DNA of 64,000 nt from Streptomyces malaysiensis subsp. samsunensis (GTDB lineage: Bacteria > Actinomycetota > Actinomycetes > Streptomycetales > Streptomycetaceae). The notes beneath the pieces are model-generated. The model searched no databases, was not told the DNA's origin, and saw only the letters and a list, made by a program, of their open reading frames with translations. Location: assembly GCF_024519315.1 (NCBI RefSeq), contig NZ_JANIIC010000043.1, forward strand, positions 35,083 to 99,082, given 5' to 3'. Numbering within the stretch: the stretch's first letter is position 1; each line of letters begins with the position of its first letter. Both the position numbers and the translations under genes were made by a program. Positions 8,032 to 16,420 of the stretch are shown one piece after another.

Positions 8032-10122
8032 CTACTGCCGTATCAGCACCACCAGTTCCGCATCATGGTCGGCGCTCCAGGCGAACGGCAGCCCGTAGTG
8101 GAGCAGATGGGCACCGCTGTAGGTGGTGGCCGACGCGGTGTCCCGGTAGTGGGCGGCCGGGTCGAGGCCGCGCAGCCGGAGCCGGGCCGGACGTCCCGGG
8201 ACGAGCGGGGCTCCGTCCAGGCGGCCGGTGCCGAGCGCGGCGACGACGGTGCGCCCGTCCGCGCCGTCGTACTGGACGCCGCAGGTGGCGTCCAGCGGGC
8301 TGCCCAGGAGCCGGGCCTCGCCGAGGTGGATGACCTCGCGCACCTCCTTGTAGCGGGCGATCCAGCCGGCGGCCTCGGCGCGCTGCCCGGCGTCCCAGCG
8401 GCGCAGGTCGGCGCCGATGCCGAGGACTCCGCACATGGCGCTCACGAAGCGGAAGGCGAGGCTGCGCGGACGGGGGTCGAAGACCCCGGGGGCGTCGGTG
8501 ACCCAGGAGCTCATGACATGCGGGGCATGGGCGTGCAGAAAGCCGTGCTGGACGGACAGCCGGTCCAGGGGCGCGGTGTTGTCGCTGGGCCAGACGACGT
8601 CGGTGCGGGCGAGGGTCGCGTGGTCGATGCGTGCGCCACCGCCCGCGCACCCCTCGACGGTGACCCGGGGGTGGGCGGTGCGCAGATGGTCCAGCACGCG
8701 CAGATAGCCGGCCACATGCTGGGCGTCCAGGTCGAGACGGTCGGCGGGACCGGCGCCCGGGCGGCCGCGCTCGGTCGGCGGCCGGTTCATATCCCATTTG
8801 AGGTAGCTGATGTGATGGCCGGTCAGCAGCCGGTCCAGGGTGCCGATGACGAAGTCCTGGACATCGGTCCGGCCCAGGTCGAGCGAGAGCTGATGGCGCA
8901 CCAGCCGCGCCGGACGGCCGTCGATCCGGTACACCCAGTCGGGGTGTTCGGTGTGCAGCGCGCTGCCGGGGCTGACGGCCTCCGGTTCGATCCACAGACC
9001 GAAGTCGAGGCCGAGCGCCCGTACGTCCTCCACGAACCGGTCGAAGCCCTCCGGGAAGGCCACCGGGTCGGGGTACCAGTCGCCCAGGCCGCCGGTGTCG
9101 TCGGCGCGGCCGGTGAACCATCCGTCGTCGACGACGAACAGCTCGGCCCCGATGTCCGCCGCCGTCTTCGCCAGTTCGAGCTGCGCCGCCGCGTCGACGT
9201 CGAAGGTGGTGGCCTCCCAGGAGTTGTAGAGCACCTTGCGGGGCCGGTGCAGCCGATCGCCGGTCAGACGGCGTTCGTAGCGGTGCCAGACGCGGGACAG
9301 CCCGTCGAGCCCTTCGGCGCTGAAGGCGCAGGCCAGGCGTGGTGTGGTGAGGGTGTCACCGGGCGCCAGGCGCACCACGCCTTCGTGCGGTACGCGGCCG
9401 GCCCGTACGCGCACGGCGCCGCCGGGCTCGGCCTCGGCGGTGATGTGCCAGTTGCCGGGCCATTCGAGTGCCACGCCGTAGGCGGGGGCGTCCCCGGGGT
9501 CCGCGGCGTCCTGGACCGCGAGCCAGGGCGCGTAGGCGTGTCCCGGCACGCCCTGGTGGCTGCCCATGGTGAACGTGCCCCTGGACAGGGTGAGTTGGGT
9601 GCGCTGGAACTCCTGCGACCACTGGCCGGTGAGGTACGTCAGCCGCGCTCCGGCGGTGACGGGGACGTTCACCGCGGCGGAGTCGAAACGCTCCAGCCGC
9701 AGCTCCTCCTCGCCCGTGCAGATGAGTTCGGTCCAGCGGTGGATGACGTCGGTGCCCGGCACCGCGGCGTAGCACAGGACCGTGCGCAGCCCGAGCAGAT
9801 CGTCGGTGAAGGCCAGCCGCAGGCCGTCCGCCGACTCCTCCGCCGCCTCGAAGGCCCACCACGCGCCGCGCTCCGTACCGGGCCGCGCGGCCACCAGATC
9901 GGCGCCGGTGAACGGCCGCAGCCCGTACGGCAGGTACTCGGCGGGCGCGGCGTCGGCGGGGGTGATGAAGTGGGTGCGGTGCGACCAGTCCAGCGCGGAC
10001 GGGCCGGTCTCCACGCCGTGCGGGCCCCAGGCGTCGAGTTCGGCCCAGGGGCCGTCCGGGGACAGCCGTACGGTGTAGCTGGTGCGGTCGGTGCGCAGCG
10101 TCCAGCGCTGGTTCGGCGTCAC
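8032..10122 (-). CDS. alpha-galactosidase, GH36 family, cytoplasmic
   Basis: A 696-residue GH36 enzyme without signal peptide, so it should cleave imported alpha-galactosides such as melibiose or raffinose. The nucleophile is D444 in YLKWDMNR and the acid/base is D514 in WPSDNT. Other family blocks are VLYNSWEATTFDVD, VVDDGWF, GLWIEPEAVSPGS and EGCAGGGARID. The GTG start at 10122 overlaps the permease stop by 4 bases, so uptake and hydrolysis are coupled. Length and motif order match intact bacterial GH36 enzymes. Confidence 0.95.
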   Translation of the reverse strand: MTPNQRWTLRTDRTSYTVRLSPDGPWAELDAWGPHGVETGPSALDWSHRTHFITPADAAPAEYLPYGLRPFTGADLVAARPGTERGAWWAFEAAEESADGLRLAFTDDLLGLRTVLCYAAVPGTDVIHRWTELICTGEEELRLERFDSAAVNVPVTAGARLTYLTGQWSQEFQRTQLTLSRGTFTMGSHQGVPGHAYAPWLAVQDAADPGDAPAYGVALEWPGNWHITAEAEPGGAVRVRAGRVPHEGVVRLAPGDTLTTPRLACAFSAEGLDGLSRVWHRYERRLTGDRLHRPRKVLYNSWEATTFDVDAAAQLELAKTAADIGAELFVVDDGWFTGRADDTGGLGDWYPDPVAFPEGFDRFVEDVRALGLDFGLWIEPEAVSPGSALHTEHPDWVYRIDGRPARLVRHQLSLDLGRTDVQDFVIGTLDRLLTGHHISYLKWDMNRPPTERGRPGAGPADRLDLDAQHVAGYLRVLDHLRTAHPRVTVEGCAGGGARIDHATLARTDVVWPSDNTAPLDRLSVQHGFLHAHAPHVMSSWVTDAPGVFDPRPRSLAFRFVSAMCGVLGIGADLRRWDAGQRAEAAGWIARYKEVREVIHLGEARLLGSPLDATCGVQYDGADGRTVVAALGTGRLDGAPLVPGRPARLRLRGLDPAAHYRDTASATTYSGAHLLHYGLPFAWSADHDAELVVLIRQ

Positions 10123-10973
10123 TTCACCGCTCCGAGGTTGAGACCGGCCACGAAGTGGCGCTGGAACCGGAGGAAGACGGCCACGGTGGGCGCCGCGGCG
10201 ATGACGGACCCGGCGGCGATCACGTTCCACATCGACACGTACTGGCCCTGGAGCCCGATGAGGGCGGCGGTGATGGGCATCTTGGTGTCGCTGCGCAGCA
10301 CGGTGATGGCCCACAGCAGATCGTTGAAGATCCAGGTGAAGGACAGGGCGCTGAGCGCGGCGAGCGCCGGGCGGCTGAGCGGGAGGATGATCCGCCAGAA
10401 GATCTGCCAGGGACCGGCGCCGTCCACGACGGCGGCCTGCTGGATCTCCACCGGGATGGCCCGCATGAAGCCGTGCAGGACGAAGACGTAGAAGCCGACG
10501 CCGAAGCCGATCTGCACGCCGATGAGCGCGGGCAGGGTGTCGTAGACGCCGAGCAGTTCGCTCAGCTTGGACACCGGGATGAGCAGGATCTGCGGCGGAA
10601 GCAGATTGCCGCCGAGCATCAACAGCAGCAGGAAGCGGCGGAAGGGCACCTCGTAGCGGCTGAGGGCGAACGCGGCCATGGCGGCCAGGGCCAGGGTCAC
10701 CAGGACGCACGGCACGGTCACGATCAGGCTGTTGATCAGGGCGCGCTGCTGGCCGCCGTCGTTCCACGCCTGCTGGAAGTTGCCCAGGGTGAAGGAGTGG
10801 GGCCGGCTGCCCAGGCCGTGGACGGAGATGTCGTCGAAGGAGCGCAGGCTCGTCACCACGACCAGGGCGATGGGCAGCAGCCACAGCGCGGCGAGCGCCC
10901 CGGCCCCGAGGTGGAAGCCGGCGGTCGCCGCGCGGCGCCTGCGCAGGGCCACGGAGCTGCGGGGTTCCGTCAT
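10119..10973 (-). CDS. carbohydrate ABC transporter permease, MalG type
   Basis: A 284-residue inner-membrane permease with about six hydrophobic helices. The EAA-type loop that contacts the ATPase is IEIQQAAVVDGAGPWQIFWRI. The ATG at 10973 shares one base with the stop of the MalF-type permease. It imports the sugar delivered by the adjacent binding protein. No ATPase gene is present in the operon, as in many Streptomyces sugar importers that use the shared MsiK ATPase. Confidence 0.92.
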   Translation of the reverse strand: MTEPRSSVALRRRRAATAGFHLGAGALAALWLLPIALVVVTSLRSFDDISVHGLGSRPHSFTLGNFQQAWNDGGQQRALINSLIVTVPCVLVTLALAAMAAFALSRYEVPFRRFLLLLMLGGNLLPPQILLIPVSKLSELLGVYDTLPALIGVQIGFGVGFYVFVLHGFMRAIPVEIQQAAVVDGAGPWQIFWRIILPLSRPALAALSALSFTWIFNDLLWAITVLRSDTKMPITAALIGLQGQYVSMWNVIAAGSVIAAAPTVAVFLRFQRHFVAGLNLGAVK

Positions 10974-11914
10974 CAGTCGGCCTCCCGGAAGGCGCGGACG
11001 AGGTAGGAGGCGATGACGCCGAAGGCCAGGATGAAGATGACGACGGCCAGGGCGGAGCCGTATCCCAGGCGCAGGGACTGGAAGGCGGTGGAGTACATGT
11101 AGGTGCTCAGCAGTTCGGACGAGTGGTAGGGGCCGCCCCGGGTCAGGGACCACACGACGTCGAAGGAGCGCAGCGAGTCGATGATGATCACCGACAGGAC
11201 GACCGCGTTGACGCTGCGCAGCTGGGGCAGCGTCACATACCGGAACCGCTGCCAGCCCCCGGCGCCGTCCACCCTGGCCGCCTCGTACAGCGCCGGGTCG
11301 ATGCCCTTGAGCCCGGCCAGGTACAGCACCATCACATAGCCGACCTGGCGCCACAGCGCGGGCACGATGACCGCGTAGAGGGCGGTGTCCTGGTCGGCGA
11401 GCCAGGCGTGGCGCAGGCTCTCCAGGCCGACCGACTCCAGGAGCTGGTTGAGGACGCCGTCGGGCTGGTAGATGGCCTGCCAGACCAGGGCGGTGGCGAC
11501 CAGGGAGAACACGACGGGCAGGAACAGCGCGGCGCGGTAGAAGCCGACGCCCCGGCGCTCCTGCTGGAGCAGCAGGGCGGCACCGAGACCGAGGAGCGCG
11601 GACAGGCCGCCGAACAGCACCAGCCACAGCACGGTGTCGACGGCCGCGGTGCGGAACACCTCGTCGTGGACCATCTCGCCGAAGTTGCCCAGGCCGATGA
11701 ACTCCGGTGCCGACACCCCGTCCCAGTCGGTCAGGGCGAGGTAGAAGCCCTGGAGCGCGGGCCAGAACACCCACAGCCCCTCGGCCAGCAGCGGGAGCAG
11801 GAGGAAGGCGAGCACCAGCGGGGGTGTGCGCCGGGGGCCCCGGGCCCGCCTGCCGCGGGGCGGGGGCGGGGCCGGGGACTTGCGCTCGGGCACGGTGCGG
11901 ACGGCCACGTTCAC
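10973..11914 (-). CDS. carbohydrate ABC transporter permease, MalF type
   Basis: A 313-residue permease. After a basic Pro/Arg-rich cytoplasmic N-terminus it has six hydrophobic segments and the EAA loop PALYEAARVDGAGGWQRFRYV. The GTG start at 11914 overlaps the binding-protein stop (GTGA). Partner of the MalG-type permease immediately downstream. Substrate is inferred to be an alpha-galactoside from the neighbouring GH36 gene. Confidence 0.92.
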   Translation of the reverse strand: MNVAVRTVPERKSPAPPPPRGRRARGPRRTPPLVLAFLLLPLLAEGLWVFWPALQGFYLALTDWDGVSAPEFIGLGNFGEMVHDEVFRTAAVDTVLWLVLFGGLSALLGLGAALLLQQERRGVGFYRAALFLPVVFSLVATALVWQAIYQPDGVLNQLLESVGLESLRHAWLADQDTALYAVIVPALWRQVGYVMVLYLAGLKGIDPALYEAARVDGAGGWQRFRYVTLPQLRSVNAVVLSVIIIDSLRSFDVVWSLTRGGPYHSSELLSTYMYSTAFQSLRLGYGSALAVVIFILAFGVIASYLVRAFREAD

Positions 11915-13200
11915 GCCTTCCAGATCTTCTCGGCGTCGCGCTGCCAGTCGCTGAGGATCGAACCGATGCTCTTCGGCTTGGCCATGAACTTGGTCAGCGC
12001 GGTGTCCGCGGTGGGCTGGAGGGCGTCGCTCGAGTCGCGGTTGAAGAACTGGGTTATCTCGGCGGCCTCCTCGATGTGCTTGCGGCCCTTCTTCACCAGC
12101 GCGGTCCCGGCGTCCTTCGCGTCGGGGTGGCAGGGCAGGACGGTGCCCGACGAGCCCTTGATGTAGATCTCCTGCGCCTCGGCCGTGGCGAGGTAGCGCA
12201 GCAGCTCGAAGACCCCGTCCCGGCGTCCGGTGCGGGCGCTGGCGAAGTAGCCGTCCGTGGGCGCTTCCTCGGCGAGCGGGACCTTGGGGTCGATGACCGG
12301 GAAGCGGAAGAAGTCGATGTCGTCGAGGGCGCCCTTGGGCGCGGCGTCGGCGAAGAAGGTGCCGATGAGCATCATGCCGGTCCGGCCGGCGAGCAGGGCG
12401 GTCGTGGCGTCCTGGAAGGCGATGGCGGTGCCGTTGGGGTCGAAGTACGGGAGCAGCTCCTGCCAGCGGTCGAAGACCTTGCGCACCTCGGGGTCGTCGA
12501 AGCGGTGCTTTCCGGCGAGAAGTTGGCGGTGGTAGTCGGCGCCGTTGATGCGGATGTTGAGGTAGTCGAACCAGGCGGAGGCCACCCAGGGGGTGTTGCT
12601 GCCGGCGCCGAGACCGATCGGGGCCACGCCCCTGGACTTCAGCTTGTCGCACAGATCGAGGAAGTCGTCCCAGCTCCTGGGCTCCTTGACACCCCACTTG
12701 GCGAAGTTGGACTTCCGGTAGAACACGCCCCACCAGTAGTAGGTGCTGGGCACGAAGACCTTCTTGCCCGCGGCCGAGGTGCACTGGGTGTTCAGCGCCT
12801 TGGAGTAGCTCTTGAGATCGGGCGAGGTCCACACCTCGCCGAGGTCGAGCAGCAGGTTCTTGCGCGCGTAGGTGTTCGCCACCGAGCCCGGGTACCAGGT
12901 GTACACATCCGGCGGATTGCCGGAGGTCAGGTAGGTGGGCAGCTGGGTGCGGAAGGTTTCGGCGGCGACGGTGTTGAGGCTGGCGCGCCCGGAGCCGCGC
13001 TTGGCGTAGGCGGCGACCAGATCCTCCATCGCCGCCTTCGCCTGCGGGGCGGACAGGTTGGACTGGAGGGTCACCGCTCCGCCCTTGGAGGAGCTCTTGC
13101 CGGAGGAGCCGGCGGTGACGCAGCCGCTGAGCAGCGCCGTTGTCCCGGCGGCGCCGAGACCGGCGAGGAACAGCCGTCGACTGGGGTGTGAGTTCGTCAT
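11911..13200 (-). CDS. sugar ABC transporter substrate-binding lipoprotein
   Basis: A 429-residue family-1-type extracellular binding protein. The N-terminus has a Tat-like SRRLFLAG motif followed by a lipobox (LLSGC), so it is probably exported folded and lipid-anchored. The ATG at 13200 has AAGGAG at 9 bases. It is the first gene of the galactoside/galactonate operon. Its upstream region holds an inverted repeat and a 29-bp motif also found before the GH27 gene. Substrate is inferred to be an alpha-galactoside. Confidence 0.93.
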   Translation of the reverse strand: MTNSHPSRRLFLAGLGAAGTTALLSGCVTAGSSGKSSSKGGAVTLQSNLSAPQAKAAMEDLVAAYAKRGSGRASLNTVAAETFRTQLPTYLTSGNPPDVYTWYPGSVANTYARKNLLLDLGEVWTSPDLKSYSKALNTQCTSAAGKKVFVPSTYYWWGVFYRKSNFAKWGVKEPRSWDDFLDLCDKLKSRGVAPIGLGAGSNTPWVASAWFDYLNIRINGADYHRQLLAGKHRFDDPEVRKVFDRWQELLPYFDPNGTAIAFQDATTALLAGRTGMMLIGTFFADAAPKGALDDIDFFRFPVIDPKVPLAEEAPTDGYFASARTGRRDGVFELLRYLATAEAQEIYIKGSSGTVLPCHPDAKDAGTALVKKGRKHIEEAAEITQFFNRDSSDALQPTADTALTKFMAKPKSIGSILSDWQRDAEKIWKA

Positions 13201-13282
13201 GGAGTGCTCCTTGGGGATCCACTCGGCGGGACCCGGCCGTGCCATGACGGCCGGGTCGCGCTCGCGGCGGATCCAGGTTCGC

Positions 13283-13298
13283 GTGGTGCCCGCACCAC
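13283..13298. promoter_or_regulatory. perfect inverted repeat upstream of the binding-protein gene
   Basis: GTGGTGCCCGCACCAC is a perfect 7-2-7 palindrome about 85 bases before the start at 13200. Position and symmetry suggest an operator for the galactoside operon; the regulator is not known. Confidence 0.45.
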
Positions 13299-13327
13299 GT
13301 CAAGATTAATTCCTAATTTATTTGAAC
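13299..13327 (-). promoter_or_regulatory. 29-bp AT-rich motif, copy 1 (binding-protein promoter)
   Basis: Identical at 25 of 29 positions to 15244-15272. The plus strand begins GTCAAGA and ends ATTTATTTGAAC; the inner part is an imperfect inverted repeat. It lies about 100 bases upstream of the binding-protein start and overlaps the last codons of the GH27 reading frame. The two copies suggest one regulator or one promoter class. Confidence 0.6.
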
Positions 13328-15137
13328 TGAGTCCGGTGTACGGCGCCGTCGACCCCGCGGTACACGGCGTCGACCACACCGTCCGGGCCCGCGACCGCCC
13401 CGAGCGCACCGTCGAACGCGGCGCTGGGGAACTCCGGCCGCTTGGTCCACCCCTGCCAGCCGCCGTTCTCGTACCGCCGCTGCCAGAGCGTGTAGTCACC
13501 GGCCCGCGCGTACAGCACCACCGCGTTCCCGGCGGCGACCAGTGTCGGGCTGCCGCTCACCGTCCCGCCGAGCGAGCTCCACCGCGACCACTGCCCGGAG
13601 GCGTCGCGCGACCGCGTCCACACCTCGTCCGCCGAGGTGCGCACGGCCACATGGGTCCGCCCCTGAGCGTCGACGACGGCCGACGGCCTGCCGTACGTCG
13701 GCCGGTCGCCCGGCGCGCCCAGCGACGACCAGCCGGACGACGGCCCCCGCTGGACGATCCGTCCATCGGCGCCGCGCGTGGTCAGCGTCCAGTGCGCCCC
13801 GTCGGTGAACGCCACCGAGGGGGCGTCGGTCAGCTTCCCGCCGAGGTCCTGCCAGGCGCCCCAGCGCCCGTGCGCGAACACCCGCCGGTACGCCCGCGAG
13901 TCGGCGCCGCGCACGAAGACGTCGATCCGCCCGTCCGCCGAGCCGTAGGCGGCGGGCTGGCCGAGGATCCTCCCGTTCGCCGGGCCGCCCAGGTTCCCCG
14001 TCCGCGGCCTGCCGCCGCCGTCCTCCGTGTGCTGGCCGAGGGTGCCCCCCGGTCCGCGGAAGAAGGTGGTCAGCGTCTCGCCGTCGCGTACGACGGCCGG
14101 GCTCGCCGAGGTCTTCTCGCCCAGGGCGGCACCGGGGAGGGCGTCCTCGCCGGTGAGCGTGAGGAACGCGGTGCCGTGCGCCGGCACCTCGACGGTGTAC
14201 GACCCGGTGTGCCTCCCGCGGTCGGCCCGTGCCCGCAGGTCACGGACCTTGACCGGGCCGCCGAGGGCCACATCGGAGAAGTTCACGGTGCGCTCGGCGG
14301 GCCGGTCCGAGCGGGGTGCCAGGCGTTGGCGTCCATGTTGCGCAGCACGTTCGGCCACTGGCCGGGGCTCGGGGTGCCCCAGGCGATATCGGTGCCGGTG
14401 CGCCAGGAGTCCGCGATCGTCGGGGCGTAGCCGTAGGAGTTGTGCGCGTCCTGCTCGGGTGTGTGCGGCAGGCCCCAGTCGTCGGTGAGCGGGTTGCACA
14501 GGTTCAGCAGCATCCGGCGTCCGGACTTCGCGACCGCGTCCCCGAACTCCTTGAAGGCCGGGCCCGGATCGAGCTTCTCGCCGATGCCGCACAGGAAGTC
14601 GACCTTGATCGCGTCGATCTTCCAGTCGGCGAACTGCCGGGCGTCCTCGGTGTAGTGGCCACGGCTGCCCAGGCCACAGCTCTTGCCGCCGTCGTAGGTG
14701 CCGGCGTCGGTGTAGATACCGGCCCGCAGACCGCGTTGGTGCAGATAGGAGACGAGGGCCGGGATACCGGAGGGGAACCGGTCCGGGTGGGCCGCCAACT
14801 GTCCCCGGTCGTTCCGTGGGTTGTCGGCCTGCCAGCCGCCGTCCAGCCACACGATGTCGTATCCGCTGTCCCGCAGACCGCTGCTGACAAGCCTGTCGGC
14901 GACCGAGCGCACCTCCTTCTCGGTGGGCGCTCCCAGTCCGTAGTAGGTGTTCCAGCCCATGTAGGGCGTCGGGGCGAGCCCGCTGTCGTAGTAGTCGGGC
15001 GCCCCCTGGTCCACGGCGGGGGCGGCCGTGGCCGTGGGGGCCGCGGCCGTGGCCAGGACCACGACGATCGCGGTCGCGACGGCGCCGCGGGCCGGTGTGC
15101 GGTGGCGGGGTCTCCGTACGGGCGGGGGTGAAGTCAC
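13318..15137 (-). pseudogene. secreted GH27 alpha-galactosidase with PLL-like propeller, broken by internal deletion and frameshift
   Basis: Reading from GTG 15137 (GGGAGAGG ribosome site), the frame gives a signal peptide and the N-terminal half of a GH27 barrel: TPYMGWNTYYGLG, DIVWLDGGWQ, the nucleophile region DAIKVDFLCG, and NMDANAWHPA. It stops at 14283. The next frame resumes just before that stop with the C-terminal beta domain (ERTVNFSDVAL, VKVRDL, VPAHGTAFLTLTG) and then about 290 residues of W-rich repeats ending at 13318. The barrel segment with the acid/base Asp (normally about 150 residues) is missing. It was probably a secreted partner of the intracellular GH36. Confidence 0.85.
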
Positions 15138-15243
15138 GTGCCTCTCCCGAGGGTTGGGAAGCAGGAAGGAGACATGACGCGGCCACCCGGTGACAGGCGT
15201 CGGCGGCGTCACGGCGATGACTGTGGCCCGTGGCCGAAACCCT

Positions 15244-15272
15244 GTCAAGAATTATTCATAATTTATTTAAAC
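15244..15272 (-). promoter_or_regulatory. 29-bp AT-rich motif, copy 2 (GH27 promoter)
   Basis: Second copy of the motif at 13299-13327, again about 100 bases upstream of a minus-strand gene. It contains the palindrome ATTATTCATAAT and is framed by CCTGT and ACAGG. The rest of 15138-15312 shows no gene. Confidence 0.6.
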
Positions 15273-15312
15273 AGGCTCCTGGTTGTGTCGAGGATCTTGA
15301 CGTGACGGGTAT

Positions 15313-15377
15313 GCCGCCGCGCCCCCTCCCGGCCCGCGCCCGCGCAGGTCGGCCAGGGGGTGCGGCGGCGGTGGCGG
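15313..15377. repeat. 65-bp direct repeat, left copy, bounding the accessory island
   Basis: Matches 20447-20511 with one mismatch (15319); 15320-15377 is identical. Its ends form a long imperfect stem (CCGCCGCGCCCCCT against AGGGGGTGCGGCGG). It could be an attachment-like duplication or a mobile hairpin element. The stretch 15378-15656 holds no convincing gene. Confidence 0.85.
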
Positions 15378-15656
15378 CTCGCCTCTCCCGCCGACCGCGC
15401 GACCCAACGCCCCGGACCGGCAGTCGTCACGCCGCGCATCTCGTATAGACCTCCTTCCCGTGCGTACAGAACCACTTCGCGCCAGAGAGTAATGAGGCCG
15501 TCACGCTACGCCACCGCTGTGCACTCTCCAGCCGGTTGCCCGACTCCGTCACCATGCCCAGGGGCGAGGACGATTCCGGGAGCCCGGAACGGCAACCGAA
15601 CTCGACGGTAGGCTCGCGCCACGCCGATCTTTGAATACCGGGGCGAGAGCGCGAAC

Positions 15657-15944
15657 TTGAAGGTGCTGGCACGGGAGATCGAGGCGGATCCACACCTCGC
15701 CGGAACGTGCTCCCTCACCCTCACGCCGCTGCGCCAGGACAGGCGCGACTCTTTACGTCACGCGAACTGGGCGGAGATCTCCGTCTCGGTCGCCTCTGGA
15801 CTGGCCACGAACGCGGTGTACGACGCCCTGAAGGTCTTGGTCGAGCGGGCGCGTGACCGTGGCCCCGTGGACGAGGTGACCACGCGTCCGGAGGGCGGCA
15901 GCGGCGAGGAGACGGACGGCACCGAAGGAGCGGCGGAGCGGTGA
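15657..15944 (+). CDS. small protein of unknown function, first gene of the island cluster
   Basis: A 95-residue protein from a TTG at 15657; a GTG at 15663 is an alternative, and no ATG is available in the frame after the TAG at 15609. A -10-like TAGGCT lies at 15609-15614. The first half looks beta-rich with basic residues, the middle (about residues 40-65) is a hydrophobic helix, and the tail is acidic and Gly/Glu-rich. It loosely recalls small effector-associated proteins of actinobacterial conflict systems; that is a weak inference. The stop overlaps the next start by 4 bases. Confidence 0.55.
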   Translation: MKVLAREIEADPHLAGTCSLTLTPLRQDRRDSLRHANWAEISVSVASGLATNAVYDALKVLVERARDRGPVDEVTTRPEGGSGEETDGTEGAAER

Positions 15945-16378
15945 CTGTCCACTCGCCGCGCCTGCGGAACAGCAGCGGCGCAGAGCTGAACCTGCGCAGC
16001 CAGATCCTCTTCCAAGACCCGACCCGCACCCGTACCCAAGACCTCGTCGCACTTTCCCACTACGGCGTCAACTTCCTGGGCGACCGGGCGGTCAGGTTCG
16101 TCGACCCCGACCGGGACATGTGGTGGCTGTTCCCCGTCTTCCAGGTGAGCCGGGGTGAGTACCGGTGGCCGGCGGAGCACGTGAACCTCGACGAGGCCAC
16201 GGACCTTCTGCTGGGCGCCGCCGTGGCATCGGCGTACGACGACGTCCTGCACGGCACCGGCCCTCTTGCCTCCGATCACCTTCCCCGTGCCCTTTTTGAG
16301 GACCGCGGGGAGGTCGATGCGCTGAACAAGGTCCTCAAGGATTCCACCGGGTTGGACATGGGCTGGGGCCGTGCCTGA
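15941..16378 (+). CDS. protein of unknown function, second gene of the island cluster
   Basis: A 145-residue soluble protein starting GTG at 15941, overlapping the preceding stop (GTGA), so the two are translationally coupled. No family is recognised. It is rich in aromatic residues in the middle (DMWWLFPVFQVSRGEYRWP), followed by an acidic helical stretch (LDEATDLLLGAAVASAYDDVLHG). It ends 42 bases before the DUF262 gene. Its place in the cluster suggests a shared role, but nothing in the sequence shows what it does. Confidence 0.65.
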   Translation: MTVHSPRLRNSSGAELNLRSQILFQDPTRTRTQDLVALSHYGVNFLGDRAVRFVDPDRDMWWLFPVFQVSRGEYRWPAEHVNLDEATDLLLGAAVASAYDDVLHGTGPLASDHLPRALFEDRGEVDALNKVLKDSTGLDMGWGRA

Positions 16379-16408
16379 TTCCCCACGCGTCCGAGGGAGT
16401 CGCCCGGC

Positions 16409-16414
16409 TACGAT
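16409..16414 (+). promoter_or_regulatory. leaderless -10 box of the DUF262 gene
   Basis: TACGAT ends 6 bases before the ATG at 16421 and no ribosome site is present. This is the usual arrangement of leaderless Streptomyces transcripts, so the three-gene DUF262 unit may be transcribed separately from the two small genes before it. Confidence 0.45.
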
Positions 16415-16420
16415 CGCCCC

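Noticed and set aside
13318..15186. A single intact 622-residue frame covering the GH27 region
   Set aside because: Its first half is out-of-frame translation of the GH27 barrel; only the part after about 14310 is genuine, so the locus is a frameshifted remnant.
15378..15656. Short open frames at the left end of the island
   Set aside because: Compositions are out-of-frame-like (Arg/Pro/Ser runs) in both strands; no ribosome site or known motif.
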